A stretch of 64,000 bases of DNA, taken from contig CM055819.1 of NCBI GenBank assembly GCA_029582265.1, forward strand, positions 25,062,715 through 25,126,714, given 5' to 3'. The number at the start of each line of letters is the position of its first letter. The stretch's first letter is position 1. Both the position numbers and the translations under genes were made by a program. Below the pieces are notes generated by a model that worked only from the letters and a program-made list of their open reading frames with translations, was not told where the DNA came from and searched no databases. This document shows positions 30,131 to 42,012 of this stretch, piece after piece. The stretch is from Zoroaster sp. YZ-2022. Taxonomy: Eukaryota > Echinodermata > Asteroidea > Forcipulatida > Zoroasteridae.

Positions 30131-32921
30131 GAACAATTAAAAGTCTGTTAACCTACCAACCAACCAAAACTGCACTATCAACCGTTTAAGTTTGCTGAAA
30201 CTGAAAACCAATATTTAAAAAAAACAAAAAAACAAAACAACAAAACAAAAACAACAAAAAACACAATTTTGAAAGAATTTGCTGCCCAGATGTTCTAGAC
30301 TTTCTTTTTTTCCACATTGGTTATTAAACAATCATTGCGGGAAGTTTACTGATGCTTTTTTGATTGACACTCAACCCCTGTGATATCGAGTCAACTCATA
30401 CCCAAGTCATCTTGTACCCAGTTCAACTCCTACCTAAACAACCCAAGTCAAGTGACTCAACTCGTACCAGAGTCAACTTGTTCCCAGGTCAACCCAGAAA
30501 GACCAGCTTCATGTAGAAGACAAACATGAAGTAAAAAAGGCTTGAAAAAGAAATGGCAGTGAAAGAATAAAAAGTTTATAAAGTGCAGCTTATTACATTT
30601 GTAGGAATGAATTTGTTCGCTAAAACGTAGACAGCATTTTGTTTAAAAAATAAAACGGATGTACATGTACATGATGTAGTCTAACTGACTGTGTCTCATA
30701 GTATCCTCCTTTAATAATATGTTAAAGGAAGAGACTGCCTACAACTCCCACAGTCTCCTCATTTAACAATTGTTAAATGATATGGCAGGAGTTGGCGGGA
30801 GTAGAGAGGCAGTCTGACCAGGATGCATGGAGCTTATTCAAAGGCAGGTTCAAACTTCATGAGGATGTACTGTAAAAGTCAAGTGATAACTGAGAATGTT
30901 GACAATGAACATGCTCTTTTACCATTGTTGACATCAAGAAATCTGCTTCACTTCCACTTTCACTCCCAATTTATTTATTTATATATTTATTTATTTTTTA
31001 ATCAATGCATTCATATATGCACAAGACCCACTGCCCTCCTAGTACTACATATGTACAATTTACATGTATTACAGTGTACTAATTATAGTAGTAAAAAGAA
31101 GTATGAGCTTTGCATTCCACAGAACAGATCTAGAGGTGCCTCAGTATTGAGGTTGTGTTGGGGCTACATGAACGTACATGTACATTGTATCATGGATGTC
31201 CTCCACACAACTTTTTGGATACTAATGGACAATATAAGGAATTTTCATATCCTCCAGTAAACTACATGTTTGCTAAATATGATGTGATCTACGTGTTTTG
31301 ACAACATATTCAATTATTTTCCCTCGCAATTAAGAAATTGGTTTCGTTATTGGTGACATTTCTGTAGTAAGCTTTATTTTTTTAGTTAAACAATTTTCAT
31401 TTCATACAAGTGTACAGAGATCCCACTCAGACTCAAGGTTTCAGACTCGGAACTCGGCAGCAAAGGGTCATTCCACATCAGTCCCACAATTTATTTTTTT
31501 TGGTTACTTTTTCCTGAAGGTTCCAGGTATACTCATTGTGTAGACCAAATATAAAAATTGGCTCTTAAGTGATTACAAATGTATATGAAATAGGGTGAAC
31601 ATGTACTTTTAAAGATGTGTAGGGCACTCAATGCTGATGTACATTATGTACTAACTACATGTATACTCAGGTACATGTATGTGTATAGTATTGATGTACT
31701 TTGTGTATGCATCATTTGATGTACGTACGTGTATAGCTACATTGTACGCTCAGCGGTGTGACTGGGGTTGACTGGTGTTGGTGCTGCAGTCTGAATAGGG
31801 GAAACAAGGATTTACTTGGGGGGAGGAACAGACCTTGGGTTGGAGGAGTGTCAGAATTCTACCTCACTAAGTCTTTCGGCCATGACTAAGCCCGAGGGGT
31901 TAGTTGTGACAGGGAGCGCGAGTCCAAATTGGGTTGAGTCCGAGTCCTAGTCATTGTACATGTACATGATGATTAGAGTCCAAATCGCTAAAAATTGGAT
32001 TCGATTTGGATTCAATTTGGATTCATGTCCAAATCAAAAGTTACACAAGGCTGTCAGTATCAACTTCAATAAAAACATTTTTTGTAGTAACAGCTTCTTT
32101 GCCTAAATTATGGTGCTAGAAAAATGCCTTCATATTACATTGAAGGGGGGTGTACACTAATGGTAAAATGTCTAAAGGGCATCTATACTTTATAAGAGTG
32201 AAGAGATACATGTATAAAAACAACCTGTGAAAGTTTCAGCTTATTTACTTGTATGGTTTATGAGAAAATAGCAAAACAATGTCCAGCTTTGTTTGTATGC
32301 ATTCTAATGTTGAAAAGTACATGTAGTGTTATTTCTTAAATTTGTAAATTGTCATCAAAATGTTCACGTTTTCTTGAAAAAGACAGCATTTGAGATGGAA
32401 TACATGTAAGTTCACAGAATGTTTGGTACCATCAGATCTTCAAACCAAGTAAGCTTTTAGATAATAATTCACATTTGTTTTCAGGCAATTACCCATAGTA
32501 AAAACTGCCTATAATGCTTACACTAATGCTATTCTTGAGTAATGTAAATGATTTCAGATTTACATGTAACTTACTTGATGTATTTAAATTGATGATGGGA
32601 TCAAACATAAATTGATACATGTATATTTCTGTCTCAGGTATTATCATTTTAGTGCAATTGATCAAATTATTTAAAAACATAAATTGTTGTCTACCGGAGA
32701 CGTAAATTCCATGTTGGAGTGAATACGTCAAATCTGAATGCATATCCACTGAGTTCTATTTTCTTGAAATTAGATGAAACTTTCACGGGTTGTTAATGAA
32801 AGAACCTGTATGGATGCATTGACAGACATCTTACCTAAAGTGTATACTGGCTTTATGGGACCAACAAAACGTAACCATTTGTCAGACACATCTAGTCATT
32901 ATGCATTATAACTCACTCATT
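30131..32921. other. Array spacer, second unit
   Basis: Co-linear with 20674-23530, 45660-48720 and 57600-61250. Includes the GTCAACTCGTACC minisatellite (30385-30500), the palindrome at 30731-30816, and many TACATGTA runs. Reading frames are short and broken between units. No gene is supported. Confidence 0.5.
30731..30816. repeat. Conserved imperfect palindrome (uninterrupted)
   Basis: Arms of about 40 bp, GAGACTGCCTACAACTCCC against GGGAGTAGAGAGGCAGTC, centred on TTTAACAATTGTTAAA. It recurs at 46244-46338 and 58657-58732. A smaller palindrome, CCTTTAATAATATGTTAAAGG, lies just to its left in every unit. Confidence 0.68.
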
Positions 32922-33047
32922 ATACTCAGACTCCAATAAAACAAAGAAAGATGCAGGTTGAATGAATTCATGCCACAGTCAAAACAACTGTTTTTATTTT
33001 GTGCCGGATACCATTTGTTTGGGCAAACTGGTCACTAAGAACAAAAA

Positions 33048-33170
33048 CAACAGGTACACCAGACCCAAAAAGCGGGTACACCAGACCCAAAAAAGCGGGT
33101 ACACCAGACCCTTAAAAGCGGGTACACCAGACCCTTACAACAGCGGGTACACCAGACCCTACAAATTGCT
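33048..33170. repeat. 22-25-bp minisatellite, five units
   Basis: GGGTACACCAGACCC repeats with short A-rich spacers ending in GC. The plus-strand frame across it is not credible as a protein. Confidence 0.85.
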
Positions 33171-34252
33171 GGATATGCCAGCTACTAAAACCAAACATTC
33201 TTGGGTAGGCCTACACCAGGTTAACTTTACCTCCATGTCTGTATATAATTATAATAAAATGACAAAAGCATGTTTAATAACATAATCAAAAGATACAATT
33301 GTGCTTCCACCGATGGAACATTCAGTCGGAATCATAGCCTCATGAAACTTGCGAGCGCTATGGCAACCATACCCAAACAAAACAAATTTAATGACATGAA
33401 TACTGTAATTATTACAGGTTGATCACCACTCACCAAAATGGGGTTAATGGCTGTCTGAACCCTACAAAAAATGCCATTATACATACATGTAGTAGGAGCA
33501 AAAGGCATTAACCAACCTTACCAACCTAAAAAGAGGAGGAGCCTGTGGGATGGCAGTGGGAATATTTTCTAGCATCTTCATTAATCCAGTGACTGTTACA
33601 AAGTGGAAGATAAATTCATTAAGCCCGCCTATCCTAAAGTTTAATGATGCTTAGATGAGCAAATTAATTGGTTAAGCCTGTAAAGAATTTGCATACGAGC
33701 ACGTACCTGCCTAACAACCAGTAAACAAATAGCCCAAGGTCAGCCGATTGTTTTGGCATACAGCCAAATACCAGGGGCCAATAATGAAAGACAAGTGATG
33801 AAACACAATACAACAAATATGATGCCAAGCCCATATGGATTTGTTTCACGCAAAATGTCAACCTAAGAACACAGGAAAAATCGAGAGTTTGTGTGTGTTG
33901 GTCTGTGTGAGAACCGTCCGTTCTGTGTGGGAAATTTTCGTTAGATAAAAATCTAAGGAATTTGGGCCATACCATTGTTCAGTACAGGGGTGGTTATTCG
34001 TCGTGTGCTCTCACAGAGAAATAGTACTACACAATACTGGTTACACTTTTGATTTGCCAAACTCGTTTTATTTACAAATCATAATTGTTTATCTCATATA
34101 ACAGTAAATCATGGTAAATTATTTTTAATGTTTGGAGCATGGAGATCGGAGGGTAGTGTCTTTGAGTTGGCAAAAGTTTTCACTAATTACGATTACACAG
34201 TACATGTATATGAAGCGATTTAAAATCGAACATTATTTTATCACTATATAAA

Positions 34253-34513
34253 ATGGCACAAGCAGACAAGAACGATGCTGTCTGTGTCATGTGTTCATAT
34301 TACCACTTTTCCAATCAATGTAGTACAATTTCAGATGCTCAATTAAGACTATATTTTATTGTTAAAAATGAAAAAGTGTGGCCAGGCGGAATGATAGAAC
34401 TCACTGAACAACCATTGTATACACCCGTATATCCCCTCCATTCATGCTTTAATCCCCCTAAAACAAAATGCTCTGACCCACACTGTGGACCACACACGGC
34501 ATACCAAGGTTGA
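34253..34513 (+). CDS. Hypothetical 86-aa Cys-rich protein in the insertion
   Basis: Starts MAQADKNDAVCVMCSYYHFS and ends HCGPHTAYQG, with CVMC, a later Cys and a CSDPHCGPH cluster that could bind metal. The composition looks protein-like (balanced residues, few low-complexity runs), and a TATA-like TATATAAAATGG lies just upstream of or over the start. It is absent from the other units. No family is recognised and no splice sites were assigned, so it may be an exon or a chance frame. Confidence 0.35.
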   Translation: MAQADKNDAVCVMCSYYHFSNQCSTISDAQLRLYFIVKNEKVWPGGMIELTEQPLYTPVYPLHSCFNPPKTKCSDPHCGPHTAYQG

Positions 34514-35336
34514 TTTTTGACCGATCTTGAAACATGGTTGAGACATTTCTTCGATATTTTCTATCCCAAATATACCACAAAAGAACAGTATTTTAACATG
34601 CTTGAAATCTGTAGAATATTATCTTTACAACTATGTTGATAATTGGTCATATAAATGAAATCTTACCATGAAAACTTGGCTTCAAATCGGAGATGGTCTC
34701 AGTTGTGTCGTCTTGAAAATACAAATTTGGCGGGGTTTGTGTAGTAAAGAATATACTCCTTGAAACAGACTCTCCGATTGGAATGCAAATTTGACACAAC
34801 CAAAGTTTATCCAATCAAAACAATTGTTAGATCATGATAAGGAGGAGGAAATGAGCTGTCACATTCCGGAAAGAACTTTTTTATAGACCGTATAGTTCGT
34901 GAGTTACAATAAACAACATGTCAAACGCAAGGCAAAATTTCGACAAAAAACAGCCGTTACACACAAAAATACACCAAATTCAAAATTTACAACCGGATTT
35001 TGACACAACCAAACTTCCACCCCTATATTTTTAACAAATATGAATAGTTAGCTGAAAGATTGAACTTTGTCATCCCGGAAAGAACTTTTTGAAAGATCAA
35101 GCCGTTTTGGAGTTATGGCCTCAAATGTGTAAAAAACACCCCCTTTTTGGCGACTTTTCAAGGATTTTAGCTCTGTTTACAGCCCGTGCGCTTAACTTGA
35201 CACAACAAATTCATTTTCCATGAAGTGCAATAACACGCAATCGGAGAGGAAAGCCTCAGCATGGGATAGAACAATGTAAGTTTACGCTGAGCATAAGACC
35301 TTTTATCCTAAAGGTGATAAAAGGAATTGTTTGCAC

Positions 35337-35480
35337 ACTGCAGAAAGCTGTGGTGACACATGTATGAGCTATATTTGGTCACATTCATGTGAGCTCCATG
35401 CAGCTGTTGAGCTGGTGGTCCCTCAATTTTTGCTGTTCAAGGTTTGTGGCTCCATGCAAGTTTGGGGCTGGTTTTGTCTA
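35337..35480 (-). pseudogene. Old GPCR relic, unit-2 copy
   Basis: Same relic as 24866-24990, here with the fuller GCAGCTGTTGAGCTGGTGGTCCCT (the coding genes read GCAGCTGTTGAGCTGGTCCCT). It is frameshifted. Matches intracellular loop 3 (QGPAQQLHQAH). Confidence 0.72.
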
Positions 35481-35538
35481 ATTTGACTGATTATAGACTC
35501 TGAAGCAAAACATGACTTTTTTTCAACAAAGCTCATAT

Positions 35539-36357
35539 TGTTACGGTCACAGTTTGTGCCCAAAGTTATTTTCAGCTCATGTTCACTGAGCCGTTAATCC
35601 TTTGGTTTCTTAACTTTCTCTACCAATGTCTTGGTAACAGCTCACATCTATAGTTCTTATACATAGTTCTATTGTTAGCAAGTGGTCCCGCTTGGATGAA
35701 TACTGATGTGGGTATAAAATGACAATGTCCACCCTCGCTGAGGCCTCCTTCAATTCAGGTTACCTCGGGACGGGAGGCTGACCAGTGCTACCATGGGGGC
35801 TGGCACTGCTACCCACCTCACTGGACGATCCGTGGGCGTGGTTGACATGCCTACCTAGTCTATCTACTCTGTGACTATCTACTCTGTGACTACATTGTAC
35901 CTACTCCGAGCGGCACTGATGGGCTGTGATGTTCCCCAGAGGGCTACCTACTCTGTTCAACAAGGTGCATGGTGGTAAGTGCTGGAGCCGCCCCCCCCCC
36001 CCTTCCCGAGCCCCTGAGTTGACCGAGCAGGCTGGCGTTCCGATTTCTTTATGGTAATGATTTAAAATTCGGCCGACTACTTATTTGTTGATTTATTTCT
36101 GCTGTAAACCACTTCATGTCTTGATTTATTGTTTCCTAAATTAATGTCATTCACTTGTAGTCACCCGTTGAGATTGGTATAAATAAATTCATGTAATTAT
36201 TTTTATAATTATTATACAGAATGTCTCAACCTGTGTCCTTTGTCATCAGTTGTTGGTTTCCCTATTCATTTATCATTTTGGTTATTCCCTTGTTTATCGT
36301 CTGCCTTGCGCACCGGCTTTGATGGCTATTCACCGGATCAGTTGGTCGTATGTAACA
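35539..36357 (+). mobile_element. Solo LTR, 819 bp
   Basis: Bounded by TGTTAC and GTAACA, with a TATA box (GGGTATAAAATGAC near 35712) and a polyadenylation signal (AAATAAATTC near 36181). Copies interrupt other units at 48898-50986 and 62597-63264. The unit around 25035-25060 (CAAAGCTCCTACTATGATGA) lacks it and serves as the empty site. The target duplication is imperfect (ATAT and ATTT). A length-variable C run lies inside (35987-36002). Shared by several units, so it was inserted before they duplicated. Confidence 0.75.
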
Positions 36358-36960
36358 ATTTGATGATGACAAGTTCCGCGGGCCAGAGTTAAATTCAAGG
36401 AGCTTGGAGTCTGAAAAGATGTCCAGCTCAGCTAGACTGAGCACACCCCTAGTTTCAACTTCAAACAGGTCCAATAGCAAACGGACATCAGATTTACAGT
36501 TTGAAGGGATGGTACATCATTGGTATTGTTGACAGAACTACTTCTACGAGTATCAACTCTCTTTGAATCAAGACATGAGTTGTGTTAGTGCCCTCAAGTG
36601 TCAGGGTTGAGATATGATAAGCCAGGTTGGAAATGTGGTTACGAAGTTCAAGAACATGCAAGCATTTTACCGTTAACTAAGATTGTTGTCAGTGTCATTT
36701 ATTTCCATTCAGTTATGTGTGTATTCAGTTTAATGTGGAATTTAAGAAAGAGAACTCGTTCCTAAATTCAAACTAGAAGTTATTTCACTTTTTAAAAAAA
36801 TGACAGAGCTTCGGACACAATTATTTCAAGTGAAGATTGATACCATCGTTAGCTTTTACACCTACATGTAGTACGTTTCACAATACAATTCAACCAAATT
36901 TGGTTATTTTTGATTTATAAATCCTATTCTTTACCATTAACAAATCAAAATTAAATTTAA
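36358..36960. other. 3' flank of receptor copy at 37024
   Basis: Conserved flank starting GATGATGACAAGTTCCGCGG and running through TCAGATTTACAGTTTGAAGG to ACAATACAATTCAACC. It recurs at 43510-44110, 51000-52330 and 63270-63880. No gene. It probably holds the 3' UTR and polyadenylation site of the receptor. Confidence 0.5.
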
Positions 36961-37023
36961 AAAATAATTGTCACACTAAATTCTAGAACTAAATTCTAGA
37001 CAGTGCCCAATACATTGTGAATG

Positions 37024-38010
37024 TTACTGAGCTTCAACTGTTTCCATTTCTGGACCAACTTCATTTGGTTGTCTCCATCGATCACATTTGCACACCATCG
37101 ACTTGAATGCTTTCCGAAGCTGATCATATTTGAATCCATACAAGACTGGGTTTACAGCAGAATTCACCAATGCTAAGAAAGAAAATATGTCCCAAATGAT
37201 GATAATATCACCGACACTAATTATATCAGAACCACTTAACAATGGATCCATGAAGAACCAGATTGCTCCAGGAACCACAAGAATGAAGAAAGCCGTGGTG
37301 ACAATAGCAAGACTGCTGGTGACTTTCTTGTGAGCTTGGTGCAGCTGTTGAGCTGGTCCCTGGATTCCTTGCTCTTCTAGGTTTCTGGCTCCTTGTTTGA
37401 GGTTGGCAAGGATTCTGATGTACATCCAAATCGTAGCTCCAATCGATAGAAGAAACACTATCATTGACACAATGCCAAAAATGGTTTCACCTGCACTGTT
37501 TTTAAATGAGCAGTTATCAGATTGGTACTGGATGATGATAAAAACTGTACGGGGCAAATGCACCATGGGTGGAATAACCCAAACAGCAAGTAATAACAGG
37601 GTGATCTTTCTCCTAGTGAAGTAGTTTGGATACTGCAAAGGTCGGTTGATTCCAATAAAGCGTTCAAAATTTGCCAGTGTGAGGCTCAGTACAGAGTTGA
37701 CACTGAAGCAGTTGATAAAGAAATAATAAGTACATGTACTTTTGTACAGAAAAATTAATTCCGAAGTACAATGAGTACTGTTGAGAGAGATATACTGTGA
37801 GGTAATGAATGGATACAGAGAATAACATGTAGAAACTAATGCATCTGCGATAGCTAGATTCAGAATCATCAAGTTGGTGACATTATGCAGTGTCCTTGTA
37901 TAACATGTAGTCACACATACAAGAATGTTTCCGATCAACCCCACAATTCCTACAAGTATCATCACAACCTGATAAAATGTCTGTATCTCCTCATTAATAT
38001 TGTAATCCAT
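37024..38010 (-). CDS. Rhodopsin-class orphan GPCR, array copy (328 aa)
   Basis: Intact from MDYNINEEIQTFYQ to ETVEAQ. Differences from its neighbours fall outside the membrane core: loop 1 reads SQYISLNSTHC, the outer end of TM3 has STCTYYFF with Cys where most copies have Trp, and loop 3 is GSDIISVGDIIII. TM7 has NSAVNPVLY. LSIGAT replaces LLPVGAT in TM5, losing the conserved Pro, which is unusual for the class. Extended by one Gln at the C-terminus, as in 52393. Confidence 0.95.
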   Translation of the reverse strand: MDYNINEEIQTFYQVVMILVGIVGLIGNILVCVTTCYTRTLHNVTNLMILNLAIADALVSTCYSLYPFITSQYISLNSTHCTSELIFLYKSTCTYYFFINCFSVNSVLSLTLANFERFIGINRPLQYPNYFTRRKITLLLLAVWVIPPMVHLPRTVFIIIQYQSDNCSFKNSAGETIFGIVSMIVFLLSIGATIWMYIRILANLKQGARNLEEQGIQGPAQQLHQAHKKVTSSLAIVTTAFFILVVPGAIWFFMDPLLSGSDIISVGDIIIIWDIFSFLALVNSAVNPVLYGFKYDQLRKAFKSMVCKCDRWRQPNEVGPEMETVEAQ

Positions 38011-38751
38011 CTTCAGTGTCTTTGCTCGCTGTATGTAAACAATGAAAATGATTCAATCACCCTGCAAACAGTTCAAGTAGGACCAACATTACTGGCAGGA
38101 AGCTATATGAGATCACAGACACAGCAGAGCAGCTTTGAGTAAATTCCACCCGACTGTCAATATCCCATTGTTAACGACCCTGGTCTTCACGAATACACCG
38201 ACTCAGTATGTCAACCAAACGGCACAGAGTAACCAATAGGATGTATTTAGCCTTTCCATGACAACTGGTACCACATGATGTATCTAGACGTCAATTAAAC
38301 CTTTGGCTTTTGATGCATGTACACCACACTATACATGTAGTATCATACGTAAATGTCATTATTATCCATCATTGTTCAGCCATTATTCCTCACAATAAAG
38401 CCATTTTCACATGAGTCAAACAGTAGGTGTTTTCATACTTGGATCGCTTTACCAAAGTATTAGTGCTGGAACAATTAAAAGTCTGTTAACCTACCAACCA
38501 ACCAAAACTGCACTACCAACCGTTTAAGCTTGCTGAAACTGAAAACCAATATTTAAAAAAAAAAAATTAAAAAAAATTTTTTAAATAAAAAACACAATTT
38601 TGAAAGAATTTGCTGCCCAGATGTTCTAGACTTTCTTTTTTTCCACATTGGTTATTAAACAATCATTGCGGGAAGTTTACTGATGCTTTTTTATTGACAC
38701 TCAACCCCTATGATATCGAGTCAACTCATACCCAAGTCATCTTGTACCCAG
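38011..38751 (-). promoter_or_regulatory. Type B 5' flank and start of spacer
   Basis: Matches 29679-30420 nearly base for base, including the inverted CCAAT box near 38233. It ends at CTTGTACCCAG near 38750, where a different part of the unit begins. Confidence 0.4.
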
Positions 38752-39291
38752 GTCATTATCTTTATAATCACCCATCTTTGCTCTTATACATGCATACATA
38801 CTGTACGCATTTAGAATTCAGTTGAGTTTGATCAGTCAATAATTTCAACTTCAAGCACCTCCAGTACCAATTTACTAACTGCACATCAGATTTACAGTTT
38901 GTTGGGAAGGTACATAATTGGTATTGTTGGCAAAACTGCTTCTACGAGTATTAACTTGCTTTGGATCAAGATATACATGTATGTTATACAACCAACTGTT
39001 TAGGTTATTACAATGTACATTAACATTTGTGTGTACATTCAGTTTTATAATGTGGAATTTAAGAAAGAAAAGTTCTTTCCTAAATTCAAACTGGAAGTTT
39101 ATTTCACTTTTCTCAAATGACAGAGCCTCAGACACCACTGTTTCATGGGAAGATTGATACCATCATTAGCTTATAAATACACTTTTGTTATTTTTGATTT
39201 ACAAAAATCCTGTATCTTTTCATTAACAAATCAAAATTAAATCTTCCAAACAATTCACTCTAAAGGGTAGAACTTTATATTGTGATTGTTA
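38752..39291. other. Duplicated spacer after a deletion junction
   Basis: From GTCATTATCTTTATAATCAC the sequence follows 23122-23660, so about 5 kb found between these points in the first unit is missing here. The join has only GTCAT-type microhomology. No gene. Confidence 0.6.
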
Positions 39292-39546
39292 CTAAGCTTC
39301 AACTGTTTGTATTTCCTGACTAATTTCATTTGGTTGTCTCCATCGATCACATCTGCACACCATAGACTTGAATGCTTTCAGAAGCTGTTTATATTTGAAT
39401 CCATACAAGACTGGGTTTATAAAAGAATTCACCAACGATAACAAACAAAATATGTTCCACACAATAACTTTGTCACTCTCATTAATTATATGAGAACCAT
39501 ATAACAATGCATCTATGAAGAACCAGATTGCTCCAGGAACCCACAT
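39292..39546 (-). pseudogene. GPCR 3' fragment (end of TM6 to C-tail), copy B
   Basis: Same truncated form as 23662-23916, differing by one residue (KQLLKAF instead of KQLRKAF) and with the same SINE junction. It was therefore truncated before being duplicated. The frame is open but lacks TM1 to TM5. Confidence 0.9.
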
Positions 39547-39605
39547 TCTGAAGACTCAGCCATCAGAACACAAATCCGATGCACCAAACCGCTCGACCAT
39601 GGCAA
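39538..39605 (-). repeat. SINE head fragment truncating the GPCR
   Basis: Copy of 23909-23975, including CCGATGCACCAAACCGCTCG; the tRNA-like head of the SINE family without body or tail. Confidence 0.68.
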
Positions 39606-39762
39606 TAATTGTATGTGTTTATATTCAAATTTGATTTTACAAATATGTAAAAAAATAATAATAATAATTAACTCCATAAAAAAAAACATTTAAATAAAGG
39701 GTTCAGCAAAACGATGCATGTCTGACGGAATTTTTGCAATAAGTAAAAATACCCCTGAATGG

Positions 39763-39870
39763 AACCGATACACACAGAAACCAATGCATCTACAAGAGCT
39801 GGATTCAGACTCCGGATGTTGGTGACACTGCACCGAGTTTTCATGTGACATACAGTATGTATGAAAAAGC
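39763..39870 (-). pseudogene. Old GPCR relic (TM2 region), second copy
   Basis: GATACACACAGAAACCAATG then GTTGGTGACACTGCACCGAG matches 25225-25330. The 1.1 kb between the fragment and this relic in the first unit (24130-25225) is deleted here. Confidence 0.7.
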
Positions 39871-40480
39871 CAGAAATCAAATAATACATGTACAAATACA
39901 TGAGTCTTTTCAGACTATACCATCACAACAAGTAATGACGTGATTATCTTAATATAATCATCAGCCATGTTTGGTAATGCTTTTATAGCATGTGTGTAAG
40001 CATAATTCAGTTGAGTTTGATCAGCAAATATTACAAATAAACAAATAAACAGTTAGCAAAAAGAAGTGTTTCAACTTCAAACAGGTCCAGTAGCAAACGC
40101 ACATCAGATTTACAGTTTGAAGGGATGATATATCATTGGTATTGTTGGACAAAACTGCTTCTACAAGTATTAACTCTCTTTGAATCAAGACATGTGTTGT
40201 GTCTGCATTATTGTATTAGCGCCCTCAGGGTTGAGATATGATAAACCAGGTTGGAAATGTGATTACGAAGTTCAAGGACATGCAAGCATTTTACCGTTAA
40301 TTAAGATTGTTGTCAGTGTCATTTATTTCCATTCAGTTACGTATGCGTGTATTCAGTAGAATTTGAGAAAGAGAACTCCTAAATTCAAACTGGAAGTTAT
40401 TTCACTTTTTTCAAAAATGACAGCCTCAGACACAATTATTTCAAATGAAGATTGATACCATCATTAGCTTTTACACAATG

Positions 40481-40856
40481 GAGTGCCATGGTCGAGCGGT
40501 TTAGTGCATCGGATTTGTGTTCTGATGGCTGAGTCGTCAGAATGTGGGTTCAAATCCCAACTGCGACCATGGTGCTTGTGTCCTTGAGCAAGACACTTGA
40601 CCATAATTGCTTCTCTCCACCCAGGGGTAAATGACTACCTGTGAGGGCAGAGTTGGTTGTTGTGTTTGATTAGCCCTATACGCGCTGTAATGGCAGCAAT
40701 TGAGCTGTATACTCCCCAGGGAGCTGAGATGGTTTCAGGAATGATTTAAGAGCCTGATGAGCAGGGGTAATAATGTAATTGCGCCTTGAGCACCAGTTTG
40801 GTGGATACATGCGCTATATAAGTCCACATTATTATTATTATTATTATTATTATTAA
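40481..40856 (+). repeat. tRNA-derived SINE, full length
   Basis: Third copy of the same insertion (compare 16625 and 25949), with GCCATGGTCGAGCGGTTTAG, the CTCCCCAGGGAGCTGAG body and an uninterrupted (ATT)n tail. Confidence 0.85.
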
Positions 40857-41019
40857 ATGTAGTACGCTAAGTTTCACAATACAATTCAACTATTTGGTTA
40901 TTTTTATTTATAAATCGTATGCATTACCTTTAACAAATAAAAATTAAATCTCAAAAATAATCACTCTAAATGCTAGAACTTGTATTAAATAAACAGTGCC
41001 CATTATATTGTAATTGTTA

Positions 41020-42012
41020 CTAAGATTCAACTGTTTCCATTTCTGGACCAAATTGATTTGGTTGTCTCCATCGATCACATCTGCACACCATAGACTTGAA
41101 TGCTTTCTGAAGCTGTTCATATTTGAATCCATACAATACTGGATTTATAGCAGAATTCACCAATGATAAGAAAGAAAATATGCCCCAAATGATGACACTA
41201 TTACTGTTACTAATTACATCAGAACCACGTAACAATGGATCCATGAAGAACCAGATTGCTCCAGGCACCACAAAAATAAAGAAAGCCGTGGTGACAACAG
41301 CAAGAGTGCTGGTGACTTTCTTGTGAGCTTGGTGCAGCTGTTGAGCTGGTCCCTGGATTCCTTGCTCTTCTAGGTTTCTGGCTCCTTGTTGGAGGTTGGC
41401 AAGGATTCTGATATACATCCAAATCGTAGCTCCAGCCGGTAGAAGAAACACTATCATTGACACAATGCCAAAAATGGTTTTACCTGCACTGTTCGTAAAT
41501 GAACAGTTATTTGATTGGTACTGGATGATGATAAAAACTATACGAGGCAAATGCACCATGGGTGGAATAACCCAAACAGCAAGTAATAACAGGATGATCT
41601 TTCTCCTAGTGAAGTAGTTTGGATACTGCAAAGGTCGGTTGATTCCAATAAAGCGTTCAAAATTTGCCAATGTGAGGCTCAGTACAGAGTGGCCACTGAA
41701 GCTGCTTGTAAAAAAATAGTAAGTCAATGTATTATTGTGCAGAAAAATTAATTCTGAAGTACACTGAGTACTGTTGAGAGTGAAATAAGATACAAACTGT
41801 AAGGTAATGAATGGATACAGAGGAAAACATGTAGAAACCAATGCATCTGCGATGGCTAGATTCAGAATCATCAAGTTGGTGACATTATGCAGTGTCTTCG
41901 TATAACATATAGTCACACATACAAGAATGTTTCCGATCAACCCCACAATTCCTACAAGTGCCATCACAACTTGATAAAATGTCTGTATCTCCTCATTAAT
42001 ATTGTAATCCAT
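41020..42012 (-). CDS. Rhodopsin-class orphan GPCR, array copy (330 aa)
   Basis: Intact from MDYNINEEIQTFYQ to ETVES. Its loop 1 is long (QFVSYFTLNSTQC), and the outer TM3 block reads HNNTLTYYFFTSSFSGHSVL, unlike the KSTWTYYFFINCFSVNSVL of most copies but like copy 17158. That block and the type A 5' flank show the two are sister copies. NNTL and LNST add N-glycosylation sequons outside the membrane. NLQQGARN replaces NLKQGARN in loop 3. Confidence 0.95.
   Translation of the reverse strand: MDYNINEEIQTFYQVVMALVGIVGLIGNILVCVTICYTKTLHNVTNLMILNLAIADALVSTCFPLYPFITLQFVSYFTLNSTQCTSELIFLHNNTLTYYFFTSSFSGHSVLSLTLANFERFIGINRPLQYPNYFTRRKIILLLLAVWVIPPMVHLPRIVFIIIQYQSNNCSFTNSAGKTIFGIVSMIVFLLPAGATIWMYIRILANLQQGARNLEEQGIQGPAQQLHQAHKKVTSTLAVVTTAFFIFVVPGAIWFFMDPLLRGSDVISNSNSVIIWGIFSFLSLVNSAINPVLYGFKYEQLQKAFKSMVCRCDRWRQPNQFGPEMETVES

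Larger units (their letters stand above)
32922..35325. mobile_element. 2.4-kb unit-specific insertion of unknown type
   Basis: The aligned units at 48725 and 62395 read CTCACTCATTGTT(T)GCACACTG without a break, whereas here 2.4 kb separates the two halves; ATT may be a short duplication. It contains a 22-25-bp minisatellite, one Cys-rich reading frame and a 3' part with two related motifs (CCGGAAAGAACTTTTT twice, TTGACACAACC several times). No transposase, reverse transcriptase or inverted ends were found. Confidence 0.6.

Noticed and set aside
32962..33285. 107-residue plus-strand frame
   Set aside because: Its middle is the 22-25-bp minisatellite; the ends show no protein-like conservation.
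33664..33975. 103-residue minus-strand frame in the 2.4-kb insertion
   Set aside because: Hydrophobic and Cys-containing but without recognisable motif, splice context or conservation.
35930..35975. ACAG...GTAAGT micro-exon-like segment in the solo LTR
   Set aside because: It lies inside a transposon LTR with no adjoining coding sequence; splice-like motifs of this size arise by chance.
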